A stretch of 64,000 bases of DNA from CAWAHD01 sp963781785 (GCA_963781785.1 CAWAHD010000001.1:868001-932000), one strand, 5' to 3'. Shown: positions 10,815 through 20,985, numbered from the stretch's first letter. Notes: generated by a model from the letters alone, not told the origin. Translations and numbers: made by a program.

Positions 10815-12481
10815 CTACCTCTTCGACGGGAACACGACGGCCTTGACGAGGCCGCCACGGAGAGACTGTGCGACCAGCTCGGGCTGGTAACAGACGGCTC
10901 GCGCAGTCTCTTCGGGGAGTTTGACTCCACCGGCGCGCCAGCCGGCAATGCGGATCAAATCCGGGGAACCGGCGACGTAGCCGGCGGGCGTGATCGCAAA
11001 CCATGCAATCGGGCAGGATCGGTCGCCGGGGCTGGTGCTGGGATTGCCCGGAGGCTGAGCGAGCGTGGCCCGCAAGCGGCCGGAGCCAACGTCCCAGATC
11101 CGGACGAGTCCGTCCCAGCCGCCAGCCGCGGCGAGCCCGCCGTCTTGCGAGACGGCGACGGTGTATAACCAATCGCCGGCGCCGGCAAGCTGCCGGATCG
11201 GCTCACCCGTCTTGCCGTTCCAGAGCCGCACCGTCCGGTCGCCGCTGACAGAAAGCAGCTTCTGGCCGTCGCCGCTGAAGGCGAGCTGGTGCACCGGACC
11301 GGAATGGCCGCCCCGGCGGGCCTGAGGCTTGTCGCCTTCCAGGGTCCACCAGCGAATCAGGGGCTCGTTTCCCGCCGAAACGAACCGCTTGCCATCGGGG
11401 TGGATGGCCAGGGCGAGCACGTCTTCATTGTGCCCGCTGTAGGTTCGCTCTTCCTTGAGCGTCCGGGTGCTCAACCGCTTGATCGTCCGGTCCTTGGAAC
11501 CGGTCAGCAGGGCCTGGCCGTCGGGCGTGTAAGCGACCGCGTAGACAAAATCGGAATGCCCACGAAATACGCCGGCGGGCCGATCGAGTGCAAGGTTCCA
11601 GAGGCGAACCGTCTCATCGAATGACGCCGTGGCGAGCTGGGCGCCGTCGGGCCGCAGGGCCAGGCCGAACACCACGTCGTCATGACCCGGAAAATCGTGG
11701 ACCATCGTACCGTCGGGAACGGTGTAAACCCGCACGATTCCCGAACGTGCCGGCAATCCGCCGCCGACGGCCAGCCGCCGCCCATCTCGGCTGAACGCCA
11801 GGGCGTGGACTGGCCCGGGAATGTCGAGCAGCCAACCCCCTGGCCGGCCGTCATGGAGGTCCCAGAGAACCACCTGGCCATAGGTCCCGACCGCCAGAAG
11901 GCGGTCGTCGCCGCGGAATGCCAGCGCCGTCACCGCCGGCAACGGCCCGATGCGCAGTGCGACGGCCAGCGCGCCCCCCTCGGCGCATCCCGGTTTCCCG
12001 GTGCGATCTTGACGTCGCAAGCCAGCCCGACATCGAGCGAGCGAACGAACCGAACCGGTCGAGTTGCCGGTTGCCGGCTGCCGGCTGTCAGTGAAGGTGC
12101 ACCGTCCCTGGGCGGCGAAGCAGTGGCGGCTGTGCCTCGCGGGGCGCCCGAGTCGATCCAGCGGCGGACCAAAGCTTGTTGATTGTTCGGAAGCGGCTCG
12201 TCATCGAGCGGCATTCTACGATCAGAATCCCGGTCGGCGAGCCGGCGTGCCAACTCACTCCGGCCGGACTGCCCGGGCACGACCACCTTCTCTCGTGCCG
12301 TCCCGGCCAGGATCGCCTCGTAAGAGTCAAGCGCCAGCCCGCCCGAGATCTCCGGATCATGGCGCTTGGACGCCTTGTGGCAAACGGTGCACCGCCTGCC
12401 GAAGAGCGGCTTGATGTCGCGCTCGTAGGTAGGAGACGAGGCATCATCTGCGTCGACCCTGCTGGGAAGCGATGCCAGCAT
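10815..12481 (-). CDS. Cytochrome-c-like (PSC1) plus WD40 repeat protein (frameshifted)
   Basis: The N-terminal part is a planctomycete-type cytochrome-c-like domain with heme motif CTVCH (YERDIKPLFGRRCTVCH; SGRSELARRL; RRMPLDDEPLP). The C-terminal part is a WD40 propeller with at least six repeats (for example GHDDVVFGLALRPDGAQLAT and GHSDFVYAVAYTPDG). The two parts lie in different frames; the break is near 12000, where VKIAPG should join the GALAVALRIGPLP stretch. Codons upstream of 12481 encode a signal-peptide-like run (HLLRILAALFAVMLASLPS), so the real start is probably a little further upstream. It sits between the DUF1549/DUF1553 and PPC genes on the same strand, an arrangement typical of the phylum. 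The role may be a periplasmic redox or scaffold protein (inference). Confidence 0.8.
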
Positions 12482-12554
12482 GACGGCGAACAGGGCGGCG
12501 AGGATCCGGAGCAGGTGAGGTGTACTGAATCCTTGAACGTGCGCGAATCGGCGC

Positions 12555-12770
12555 TCACCCCGATCACGCAGCGCGCTTTTCCCCCTCTTGCGAAGGGGGG
12601 GTTAGGGGGGGTGGTCGCGGCGCCGCCAGTCACAAGTCCGTCGAGCGGTCTTCCTTGTTCGATGTCCAAGGCCCCACGCCACCCCCCCCGGCCCCTCCTA
12701 CGCAAGGGGGGGAAAGGAATCGGTGGCTCGCGCCGTCGTTCGATCGAGCGCAACACAAACGCCGACCACA
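12555..12770. repeat. Dispersed G/C-run repeat, copy R2 (inverted relative to R4)
   Basis: Two G/C-run palindromes (around 12580-12615 and 12685-12720) separated by about 70 bases that include TGTCCAAGGCCCCACGCC. The reverse complement aligns block by block with 25340-25540 (GGGGC-TTGGACATCGA..., then CGACGG-CTTGTG-CTGGCGG, then the second palindrome). The length and shared internal spacer show one composite element rather than independent palindromes. Confidence 0.75.
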
Positions 12771-12984
12771 AGCACGTCCCGTCGGGACGACTAGCCCCAG
12801 GTTTTCATCAGCCCAGGGCTGGGGTGAGGGTCGGGATGACCAGGTGGAGCGAGGCTGCGTATCAGGCGATTCAACTTGCGAAGGCTCTGGGCGGCGCCGG
12901 CCCCTCACCCCAGCCCTCTCCCCAAGGAGAGGGAGCCAGAAACAATCCATCAGCCGCCGGAGTATTGTAGCGGAACCGATAGTC

Positions 12985-13160
12985 CCCCGGGCACGTGCCA
13001 GAAAACCCCCGCCCTGTGAGCCCCCACTCCCCCCTTCACAAGGGGGATAAAGGGATCGGTGCCTCGCGCCGGCGCTCGCGCGGTCGCTGGTTGGTGCGCA
13101 CCAAAAACGCCTGTCTCGAAACCGTCCGCCCAGCACGGCTAACCCCAACTTTTCAACACC
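12985..13160. repeat. Dispersed G/C-run repeat, copy R3
   Basis: Begins with a C-run/G-run palindrome (CCCCCCTTCACAAGGGGG) and continues through GATCGGTGCCTCGCGCCGGC to CTCGAAACCGTCC and GGCTAACCCCAACTTTTCAA. The tail matches the reverse complement of 25295-25345 (CTCGAAACCGTCC, CGGCTAACCCCAACTTTCCAA). It ends at the stop of the DUF1549/DUF1553 gene. Confidence 0.7.
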
Positions 13161-13165
13161 CCAGG

Positions 13166-15667
13166 TCAATGATTGAACAAGAATTCCTTGGAATTGAGCA
13201 GCGCCCAGAACAGGTCCTGGGCGGCGGCCGCCCGGCTGGGCGCCTCGGCGAAGATCGCCCCGGCCACGTCGGTCTCGGCGGGAGTCGGCGGGCGGTTGAA
13301 TGTCAGCAAGTACAGCCGCTCCGCCAGGGCTTTATCGGTGAGCTTCGGGTCCTTGAGCAGCCGGGCGAGGCGTCCGCCGGCCTGCATCAGCTTGCGGTTC
13401 ACAAGATCGCCGTTCATCAAGTGGAGGGCCTGGCTGAGATTGGGGTCGCCGGATCGTTCACACTCGCAGGCGGTGGCTCGCAGGGGACGGCCGAACGTAT
13501 CCAGGAAGAACGACGCGTAGTTGGTGTCGGGCAGTGCGATCGCCCGCGTCCCCGCGGGCAGCCGGGGAAACTTTTCGACGGTTCCCGTCGCCGCGTCGAT
13601 GCCGTCGAGCAACTGCTCGGCGGTCAATCGCTTGATCGTGTAGTGAGTGAAGAAGGTCGTGTCGAGCTGGTTCTCTGTCGTGGGCTGAGAGCTCAACTGG
13701 TACACCCGGCTCGTGAGGATCAAGCGCAAGAGGGCCTTCAGGTCGTAACCCGATGACTGAAACGCACCGGCCAAAGCGTCGAGCAGCTCCGGGTTCGAAG
13801 GGGGGTTGGTCTCGCGGAGATCGTCGATCGGGTTCACGAGGCCCTTGCCCATCAAGTAGCCCCAGTACCGATTGACCACGTTCCGCGCCATCCACCTCGG
13901 GTTCTGCCTGGTGAGCCAGGCCGCCAGGGCGCGGCGGCGGTCGACGGGATCGTCCAGCGGTGCGGCCCCCAGCGGGCGCGGGGCCATCTTCTTGCCGGTC
14001 CGCGGCTGGAATACCTCGCCGGCCTTGGACACGTAGATCACCTGATCGCCGCCGAACAGGCCGAATTCGTCGCTCCGCTTGGTCCGCACCCGCGCGAAAT
14101 AAGCCGCCAAAGCGTAATAGTCGTCCTGGCCATAAGATTCAAACGGATGATGATGACACTTCGCACACTGAAGCCGGACTCCCATGAAGACCTGGGCGGT
14201 CGTCTCGGCCAGGTCGTCCGGCGAGCTGGCGACCCGGAAGAAGTTCGCCGGCCCACTCGTGAAGATCGAACCCTGGGCGGTCACCAGGTCTTCCACCATG
14301 TGGTCGACGTGCAGGTTGGTCCGGAATGCCTCGCGGAGCCAGAGATTGAAGGCCAGCATCCCCTGGGCGCCGAGCTTTTCCGAATTGACCCGCAAAATAT
14401 CTCCCCACTTGAGCGTCCAGTAATCTACGTACTCGGCGCGATCGAGCAAGCGGTCGACCAGCCTGGCACGCTTGGTTGGCTCGGGGTCGGCGATGAAGTC
14501 TTCGATTTCGTCAGGCCGGGGAAGGGTTCCGATCGCGTCGAGCATGGCGCGGCGGAGGAACTCGGAATCGGAGCACAAGAGCGAGGGCGCAAGCCCCAGC
14601 TCGCGCCACTTGGCGGCGGCCTTCGCGTCAAGGATGTTGGTCGAGGGAAAGTCAAACGACCGCGGTCGCGAAAACGGCACGGAGACCCGCGCGATCGCGG
14701 AATATCCCTGATAGCGCACCATGATATTGGCCACGCCGCGACCGACGGTCTTGGCCAGGCCACCGGGCCTGATCGTCGCCACCGCTTCGTTCAAGGTGTC
14801 GAACCGCGCCTCAGCCGTCACGTCGCGCTCGGAGCCGTCGCTCAGGGACGCCAGAACGGCCAGATGCTGGTCCTGGCCGGGCTCCATCAGCCGGCTTTCG
14901 GGATAGACCTTGAGGCCGACGACCCGCGGGTCGTCGTCACGGGGGCCGGGAACGCCTTGCTCGAGCCACTGGACCAGCAAGCGATACGCCGGTGAATCCT
15001 TCTCCAGCCGCCTGCCGCCGCCGTGCGCCACACTCAGTGTGGGCTTGAGCAAGAGCAGGCTCTCCTCGGGGGCGAACGGCGTGACCCGGCGCTCCCGGGC
15101 GCTCTTGACGATCGCGGTGAAGTCGGCCTCCGGCTCGAAGCCCAAGAGCGACAGCTTGAATCCCCCCTTGCCGTGCTGCGAGCCGTGGCAGGCACCTTGG
15201 TTACATCCCAGCTTGGTGAGCGCGGGAACGACCTCGTTGCGGAAGCTCGCCACGCGCGGCTCCCCCGCACGCGCGACTTCCACCGGGACGTGTGTTTCAC
15301 AGGACCCGAACCGCACAATCACCTCGCCGCGACCATCGGCCACCGGCCGGATCGCGCCGTCGGGATCGACCTTCACCCGGTCGGGAGTCTTTGATTCGAG
15401 TCGAGCGACCGACGTCAGGTCGCGCCGGGTACCACCGGCCTCGACACCGAGCACCACGACGCGCTCGACCGCCTCCGGCCCGAACAAGCGCACGCGAGAC
15501 GGAAAGACTTCAAGCCGCACCGCCTCGGGAGGGATCTTATCGCCTTCGGCGCCCCACGCACTGGCCCAGACGCCCGCAACCAGGACGCAACCCGCCATGG
15601 CCGGCAATCTGGTCCAAAGCCGGCGGGCGACTCGGCCGCAAAGCAGGGATGGTTCGCGAGAGAGCAT
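13166..15667 (-). CDS. DUF1549/DUF1553 cytochrome-containing protein (Big2-like N-terminus)
   Basis: Intact 833-residue exported protein of the planctomycete DUF1549-DUF1553 family. A hydrophobic signal segment (AGCVLVAGVWASAWGAEG) is followed by a bacterial Ig-like domain, then a heme-type motif CNQGACHGSQHGKGG and a second Ig-like unit. The DUF1549 domain (LRRAMLDAIGTLPRPDEIED) includes QCAKCHHHPFESYGQDDYY, and DUF1553 (NVVNRYWGYLMGKGLVNPID; YQLSSQPT) completes the protein. The cysteine motifs suggest covalent heme. The family is very expanded in Planctomycetes and is thought to act in periplasmic electron transfer or carbohydrate degradation, but its biochemistry is not settled. It is the first gene of the set running down to 8.5 kb. 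Confidence 0.9.
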   Translation of the reverse strand: MLSREPSLLCGRVARRLWTRLPAMAGCVLVAGVWASAWGAEGDKIPPEAVRLEVFPSRVRLFGPEAVERVVVLGVEAGGTRRDLTSVARLESKTPDRVKVDPDGAIRPVADGRGEVIVRFGSCETHVPVEVARAGEPRVASFRNEVVPALTKLGCNQGACHGSQHGKGGFKLSLLGFEPEADFTAIVKSARERRVTPFAPEESLLLLKPTLSVAHGGGRRLEKDSPAYRLLVQWLEQGVPGPRDDDPRVVGLKVYPESRLMEPGQDQHLAVLASLSDGSERDVTAEARFDTLNEAVATIRPGGLAKTVGRGVANIMVRYQGYSAIARVSVPFSRPRSFDFPSTNILDAKAAAKWRELGLAPSLLCSDSEFLRRAMLDAIGTLPRPDEIEDFIADPEPTKRARLVDRLLDRAEYVDYWTLKWGDILRVNSEKLGAQGMLAFNLWLREAFRTNLHVDHMVEDLVTAQGSIFTSGPANFFRVASSPDDLAETTAQVFMGVRLQCAKCHHHPFESYGQDDYYALAAYFARVRTKRSDEFGLFGGDQVIYVSKAGEVFQPRTGKKMAPRPLGAAPLDDPVDRRRALAAWLTRQNPRWMARNVVNRYWGYLMGKGLVNPIDDLRETNPPSNPELLDALAGAFQSSGYDLKALLRLILTSRVYQLSSQPTTENQLDTTFFTHYTIKRLTAEQLLDGIDAATGTVEKFPRLPAGTRAIALPDTNYASFFLDTFGRPLRATACECERSGDPNLSQALHLMNGDLVNRKLMQAGGRLARLLKDPKLTDKALAERLYLLTFNRPPTPAETDVAGAIFAEAPSRAAAAQDLFWALLNSKEFLFNH

Positions 15668-15780
15668 GAGGAGTGCTCAGTGTTCCGTTTTCGGTCTTCA
15701 GCGAGACCACCGGGGCGGGGGGGAACGAGAGCGGAGGGTGAACGTCGCTACGCAGGCAGGGGAGAGACACGAAGTGCCAT

Positions 15781-15803
15781 CTTTCGCGGAGCGAAAGGCG
15801 ACA
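15781..15803. repeat. Short dispersed palindromic repeat, copy 2
   Basis: Same 23-base sequence as at 1766-1788, including the CTTTCGC-GGA-GCGAAAG hairpin, about 115 bases upstream of the DUF1549/DUF1553 start. Confidence 0.6.
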
Positions 15804-15864
15804 ATGGTGCCCGAACCTGCCTCGCGTTGAGATCACTCACAGGCGGTGCAGCGCTCAACTAACG

Positions 15865-15879
15865 TTTAACAATGCTTTA
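15865..15879. promoter_or_regulatory. AT-rich 15-mer shared with 26283-26297
   Basis: TTTAACAATGCTTTA occurs here and, reverse-complemented, at 26283-26297. Both sites lie 120-200 bases upstream of minus-strand genes. Possible regulator binding site or promoter element; two copies only. Confidence 0.3.
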
Positions 15880-16165
15880 TTTTTGGTTGAAAATCAAGAC
15901 GGAACCACTTTCCCGCATTTCCGTCTCGATCCATTGGTCGCACCATCGCGACGCGCGACCTGACGCATGACTCGCAGGGATTTGACCAGGTACCTCAAGG
16001 CTGCCGCTAGCTCAGGTCGGCGGACTTCCCGGTTCGATTGGGAACCCGCCCAGGAACCTGCCGGCGGCCACGGCCACCGTCGGCGCTGATCGGGTGTGCG
16101 TACCGGAGCCGATCAGGCCATTTGCCCTGCCGCGCCTCGGTTCACCGCGCGGCGAGTTCAAACGA

Positions 16166-18449
16166 TCAAGTCGTCACTGTGGCCAGGCCGTCAACTCGCG
16201 ACGGAGACGACGGCTCTTGCAGTTGCTCCGGTTCCTCTGCTGGCAGTTTTGCGAACAAATCTGCAAGGGTATGTTCATAGTTCTTCCAACGCCCGACGGA
16301 CCGGTTATAGATGGGTTGTCGGACCTGGACCACGCTGGCAGTTCGGATCGGTCTCCGGGTACGGTGGAACTCCAGGCAGGCAGGCTCCCATTCCAGGCCG
16401 CAGGCCGCCACCAACCGGCGAGCCACCCCTTCCAGGTCAGCGACGGTCTCCTCGTAGTCCGCGCCGTGGATCGGCGCTGGCAAGACAGCACGCCAATGGT
16501 CCATCAGCCGGCGGTATTGCCGGAAGCGCATCGCGATATGCTCGTGATCGTTGGCCCAGCCGATCATGCCGAAGTCGGTCGCCCAGCATGAGAGGGCAAC
16601 GTCGCGCAGATCGCGACGGCAATGGATGAAGGTCGCTCGTGGGAAGAGGGTTGCCAGGAGGCCCAGGTGCATGTAATTGTCCGGCATCTTGTCCAAGACC
16701 CGCTCTGCTCGGCCGTCGTCTAGCGCTGACAACCAATCGAAATGTTGCTCGGCAAGGCGTCGGATCGACGGCCCGTCGAGGCACGGCACGCATTCCAAAG
16801 GCGGTTCGGCACGACCCATCATGTGGGGTAAAGCGAGCAACGACCGCTGGGCGAAACGCAGCTCCCCGGCCCCATGGACGCGCGAGTGACTGGCGAGCAC
16901 CTGCTCGATCAGCGTCGTTCCCGAGCGCGGCAGGCCGAAGACGAAGACGGGCCGGCGCGTATCCAGCCCCAATCCGGCCGTCTTCGTGAAGAAGTCGGCG
17001 CAAAAAGTCGCCACGAGGCGCTCGACGAAGGGCTCGTGATCGCGTGCGCGGCATTCCCAGCGGGCTCGGGTTTTTCCACCAGCCAGCGCGTTCGCTTCGC
17101 GCAGGCATTGGGCGGCGCGGGTGTAGTCGCCGCGCGCGTCGCGGACGTGGGCCAACGCAAACAGGAGCCTCGCACGTGGCTCCGTGCCCAACTGAGGATC
17201 GGTCAACCGATCCTCCAGCGCGGCGAGGTCGCAGTCAGGCAGCCGATCGCCTAGGAGTCTCGCCAGCCGGGTGCGCGGCGTTGGAAACTCTGGCTTGAGG
17301 CGCAATGCCGCGCGAAGGCGCTCTCGGCCTCGGCCAGCTCGCCCTGCACCTCATTGAGCCAACCCATGTGGTGGTGAGCGGCCGCCGAGTCCGGCTGTAG
17401 CCGAAGCGCGGTCCGGAAATGTTCTCCGGCCTCGGCAGAAAAGCCTTCTTCTAGCAGTGCCGCGCCCAGGGACAGATGGTTCCCCGGCCGATCTTCCGGC
17501 TCCAGGTCAAGTGCGCGTTTCAGAAAGGAAATTGCCTCGGCCGGCTCCCCCCAATCCAGGTACAGGTCTCCCGCAAACTTCTGGAAGCTGGCGTTCTTCG
17601 GTTCAAGCTCTGCAGCCTGCTTGAGCCAGGGGAGGGCGTCACCGAGCTGGCGCTTGCGCGTGCAGAGTCAGCCCAAGGTGAGCGTGGGCCGGAGCCAGGT
17701 CGGGATCCAGCCGGAGAGCCTCCAGGTAAGCGGCACGAGCCTCGACCCATCGTTCGAGCGCTGCCAGAACCTTGCCAAGGTTATGGTGCACGATCGGCAT
17801 ATCCGGTTGGAGCCGGACCGCTTCCTGACAGTGTGGCAGGGCTTCGGCCGCCAGGCCGCGGTCGAGGAGCATCTGGCCCAAGTTGGCCAGTGCCGGCGCG
17901 AATGATGGATCCAGCGCGAACAGCGCATCGGAAGCGTTCCAGGGCCTCGTCGAGGTGTCCCAGCTCACCCAGAACAATGCCGAGGTTGTTGTGTACAGGC
18001 GCGAGGTTGGGCTTCAATTGTAGCGCGCGGCGAAATTCTTGGACGGCTTCTTCCCGCCGCCCCAGCACGTGGAGCGCGAGCCCCAGGTTGCACATGGCCT
18101 CGGGACACTCGGGGAAAAGCTTGAGAGACAACCGGCAGCAGCCGACGGCGCGGTCCAGTTGTCCCAGACCGCGATACGCCTCGGCAAGGTTGGCGTGAAC
18201 CACCGGCATGTTCGGCCGCAAGGCGAGCGCCTGACGGATCAATTCGACAGCGCGGACGTCGTCGCCGCGCTGGTGGTGCAGGGTACCGAACAAGTGCAGG
18301 GCCGAGACGTTGGTCTCATCCTGAGCCAAGACGCTCGCATACAACACGGCGGCCTCACCAAGGTGCCCGGCCCGGTGCATCGCGATCGCGGAGCCGAGAA
18401 TGTCCTGTGAGGGTCGCCCGTTCTCGGATGTCACCGAGCCTGCCTGCAT
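16166..18449 (-). CDS. TPR-repeat sulfotransferase (three frameshifts)
   Basis: N-terminal TPR array followed by a sulfotransferase domain that would move sulfate from PAPS to a hydroxyl or amine acceptor. TPRs are clear from the start (VSALHLFGTLHHQRGDDVRA; NVPVVHANLAEAYRGLG-like units). The C-terminal domain has the 5'-phosphosulfate-binding loop FVFGLPRSGTTLIEQVLASH and the 3' region FIHCRRDLRDVALSCW. The frame changes three times (about 17900, 17665 and 17310). Joining the frames gives a continuous TPR protein: HLGLTLHAQ runs into LPWLKQAAELEPKNASF, and ESAFAR into ALRLKPEFPTPR. Three breaks in 600 bases make a true pseudogene more likely here than elsewhere, though the conserved motifs are intact. 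Confidence 0.75.
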
Positions 18450-18494
18450 GTCAGGGCCCTGGGATGAATTCCAAGCCTATGCAATCACGGCGAC

Positions 18495-19568
18495 TCAGAA
18501 CGCGTCGGCGTCGACCACCTCGCCCCCCGATCGGGTCGAGAGCGCCTGCCACACGCCGGCCTGCGGAAGATGGATCCACCAGCCTCCGGAGCTCAGAGAC
18601 GCGCCGGCGGGATTGCCGGTTACAGGGTCCGATGGCCACGACTGGATCGATTCCTTGACAAACCGGACCGAACCGTCGCCCATCAAGACGTTCACGCCGC
18701 CAGGATGAAGGCTCGAGGCCGAATCGGTCCAGGCGCTGGCGGCCCCAAGGACGACCTTCTTGTACGCATCGGGGGGATACATCGCGGTGATCAGTGTGTC
18801 GCCCCAGTTGCCCGTGATGTACCAGCCGCGCTTGGAAACAAGCCCGGGATTGACAATATCCAGCACCTGAAGGATGGTCACGGACTTCTCCACCAAGAAG
18901 ATGGTGTTGCTCAGTCCATCGGCCACAGAGGCCAGGCGTATCGGCGCGAGGTCGTTGAACGCGCCGTTGCACTGGGCAAAGAGGATCGCTGGCACAACGC
19001 AGCCATTCCTGGGCAAAGGAACGGCCGTAACCGGCAGCGAGCCGATACACCCAGCATAACTGGTGAAAACCATGTGGGCGGGATCTGGAACCCCGTATTC
19101 GGTCAGTTGGCCAGGATCGAGGTCGCGGATGATCCCCGACATGGGGTCGCTCGGGCACGCAAAGCCGGAAATAGCAACGGAATGCGCCGTGCTGTTTTCG
19201 GCGCCGATGATTGCAAGATTCTGGTTGATCGAGTTGAAAAGCGAGAGTTGTTCCATGAAGGGCAGGACGAAGACCTCCAAGCTCTTGTCGACGACGGAGG
19301 AGGTGCACGGGGGGTTGGTGCCAGCGTACCGCCGATCGTAGGTCTTGATCCGGCCCGGAGGAAGAGAGCTAAATGCATCATGATAGCCGTGAATGGCAAG
19401 GCCAAGCTGCTTGAGGTTGTTGGCGCACTGGAGGCGGCGAGCGGCCTCGCGCGCCGACTGCACGGCGGGGAGAACCAGCGCCACCAACACCCCGAAGATC
19501 GAGATGACCACCAACAGCTCGATCAGAGTGAAACCGGGAACCGCCCCGCCCCTAGTTCGTCGTTTCAA
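18495..19568 (-). CDS. DUF1559 pseudopilin-like protein (cassette 1)
   Basis: Type IV pilin/type II pseudopilin-like protein: prepilin signal GGAVPGFTLIELLVVISIFG with G|F cleavage site and glutamate at +5, then the planctomycete continuation AREAARRLQCANNLKQLGLA. The body is DUF1559 (SVADGLSNTIFLVE) and the C-terminus has the H-x(n)-DG motif (HPGGVNVLMGDGSVRFVKES). DUF1559 proteins are hugely expanded in Planctomycetes and are thought to be exported through a type II-like system. The start is taken as TTG at 19568, giving a short basic leader and a 17-base overlap with the upstream gene's end. An ATG at 19676 would give an atypically long leader. It is last in cassette 1. Confidence 0.85.
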   Translation of the reverse strand: MKRRTRGGAVPGFTLIELLVVISIFGVLVALVLPAVQSAREAARRLQCANNLKQLGLAIHGYHDAFSSLPPGRIKTYDRRYAGTNPPCTSSVVDKSLEVFVLPFMEQLSLFNSINQNLAIIGAENSTAHSVAISGFACPSDPMSGIIRDLDPGQLTEYGVPDPAHMVFTSYAGCIGSLPVTAVPLPRNGCVVPAILFAQCNGAFNDLAPIRLASVADGLSNTIFLVEKSVTILQVLDIVNPGLVSKRGWYITGNWGDTLITAMYPPDAYKKVVLGAASAWTDSASSLHPGGVNVLMGDGSVRFVKESIQSWPSDPVTGNPAGASLSSGGWWIHLPQAGVWQALSTRSGGEVVDADAF

Positions 19569-20727
19569 GGGTGTGGCTCCGCCCGGGTTGATCCGGAGTG
19601 CTTGCCCTCGGCCTCTTGCGGGCCTTCTGAATGGATCGTCCGATGCAGAACAAGAGAAAAGCCGCGAAGAACGCACCCACCGAGAGAACTGCTGTCCGGT
19701 AGGTCGACCGGGTCTGGACCTGGGTCACCGTCCGGTCGTAGTCGCCAAGACCGAAAGCAGCGAGCGTGAATTCCGTCGGCGGAGTCGGTCCAATTACATA
19801 TTTGGAGATCTTGTAGTTGTCTACGGAGGGAACCTTACGATTATTATTGTAGAGCCTAATTTCGATTTCCGTGGGCAGGGGATTTCCATTTTCCCGCCGA
19901 TAATTTACGAAGCCGTTTGTCCGAAACGTCGAGTTCCGCGTCACACCGTCCCGAGCGGAGACCCAAGCCCGGTGAGACTCGAATTCATAGTCACGAATCA
20001 CCCAGTTCATGGCCAAGTCGACGCGAAACCAGCCGTCAAGAGAGGCCTTTTTCTCGTCCTTCGGAATGTACTGGAATTTAACCTTCGCAAGATCGGATCC
20101 CGCGTCGGTTGCGCGCGACACCTCCAAGATCTTGAATTCCGCGGAACTGACGTGCTCCGGAAAATCGGGACCACAGCCTGGGCTGTAGGGGGCCGTGGTT
20201 AGCCGCATCCTCAAAAGTTTCATGACGAAAAGCTCGTCGTTCGGCGAGTTGAAATCGAGTTCGACATACCAAGATCCATTTTCCGGCGGCCTACGATGCA
20301 GACGAAGTTTACGAGTGCCGGAGTTGACAACGCCAGTGGATGCCGGTTTACCAGGTTCGCTCAGTAGCATTTTTTCACGTCCATCGCTACGGGCATAGAA
20401 GAAGCCTCTACCCGGCTCGCTGGGATCTTCCGTTGTAACGGCTTTTTTGACTGCCGAACTCGCCCGCGTTCTTGTGGGGTCAGGGGGTGGTCTGGTGCTG
20501 ACGTGTAACCCTTCGACCTGAACGTTGCCGTATAATAACTCGAGATCGCGCAAGACTAGCCGGTACTTGAGTAGAAATTCGTCGGGGTCGATCTTCTCGG
20601 GCTGAGTTCCGCCAGACACTTGCGAGGGGCCGGGGAGCGCAAAACAGGCTGAGAGCGCCAACAAGACCGCGGAAACCATCCGGCGGAAACAGCCGTTGCT
20701 TGCATTTCTCTTCTTCATCACGACCAT
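19552..20727 (-). CDS. Exported protein with C-terminal TM anchor (cassette 1)
   Basis: 391-residue hypothetical protein. An N-terminal signal peptide (basic MKKRN, then VSAVLLALSACFALPGPS) precedes a mostly beta-strand exported domain (FRVDLAMNWVIRDYEFESHR; NPLPTEIEIRLYNNN). A C-terminal TM helix (AVLSVGAFFAAFLLFCIG) and a basic tail follow. The layout and gene neighbourhood match the 386-residue protein at 31168. The overall plan resembles LolA/LolB-like lipid-binding or outer-membrane sorting folds, but I cannot confirm that. Two start codons (20727, 20718) lie after an AGAGG site. Its end overlaps the DUF1559 start, suggesting coupled translation. Confidence 0.65.
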   Translation of the reverse strand: MVVMKKRNASNGCFRRMVSAVLLALSACFALPGPSQVSGGTQPEKIDPDEFLLKYRLVLRDLELLYGNVQVEGLHVSTRPPPDPTRTRASSAVKKAVTTEDPSEPGRGFFYARSDGREKMLLSEPGKPASTGVVNSGTRKLRLHRRPPENGSWYVELDFNSPNDELFVMKLLRMRLTTAPYSPGCGPDFPEHVSSAEFKILEVSRATDAGSDLAKVKFQYIPKDEKKASLDGWFRVDLAMNWVIRDYEFESHRAWVSARDGVTRNSTFRTNGFVNYRRENGNPLPTEIEIRLYNNNRKVPSVDNYKISKYVIGPTPPTEFTLAAFGLGDYDRTVTQVQTRSTYRTAVLSVGAFFAAFLLFCIGRSIQKARKRPRASTPDQPGRSHTLETTN

Positions 20728-20985
20728 CGCCTCTCTGCAGTTAGCCTCACCACGGCGCCGCGTCGCAGTGGCTTGCGATGCGCGTGTCTATTGGCTCACC
20801 CGCCCCTTTGATGAATAACAAGGATCTAGAAGACCAATCACGCGGTCTGCTGCTCCGATGTTCTCCTATCCTAAGTCTGTGCTCCCTGGAGGCCGGACGC
20901 AGGGATTCGCGCGACCAAAAACAACGCACCACCTTCGCGCCCCAGCCGGCGGGTGCGCGCCTCGTTGCCGACGAACCGGAACCAA

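Larger units (their letters stand above)
12482..13165. other. Intergenic region filled with dispersed repeats
   Basis: About 680 bases between the DUF1549/DUF1553 gene and the cytochrome-WD40 gene. It is made largely of repeat copies R2 and R3, plus a CCCTCACCCCAGCC-type stretch near 12903. Reading frames across it encode only repeat-derived strings such as FPPLAKGGLGGVV and TPPNPPFARGG, which I do not regard as protein. Confidence 0.7.
15668..16165. other. Intergenic region upstream of the DUF1549/DUF1553 gene
   Basis: About 500 bases with no convincing gene. It holds the 23-base palindromic repeat at 15781 and an AT-rich patch around 15865-15900 containing TTTAACAATGCTTTA, which recurs inverted near 26283. 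The A/T-rich patch stands out in this GC-rich sequence and may include the operon promoter. Confidence 0.5.

Noticed and set aside
12176..12970. 264-residue plus-strand frame with FPPLAKGGLGGVV
   Set aside because: The string comes from dispersed G/C-run repeats R2 and neighbouring sequence, repeated at other loci in different gene contexts.
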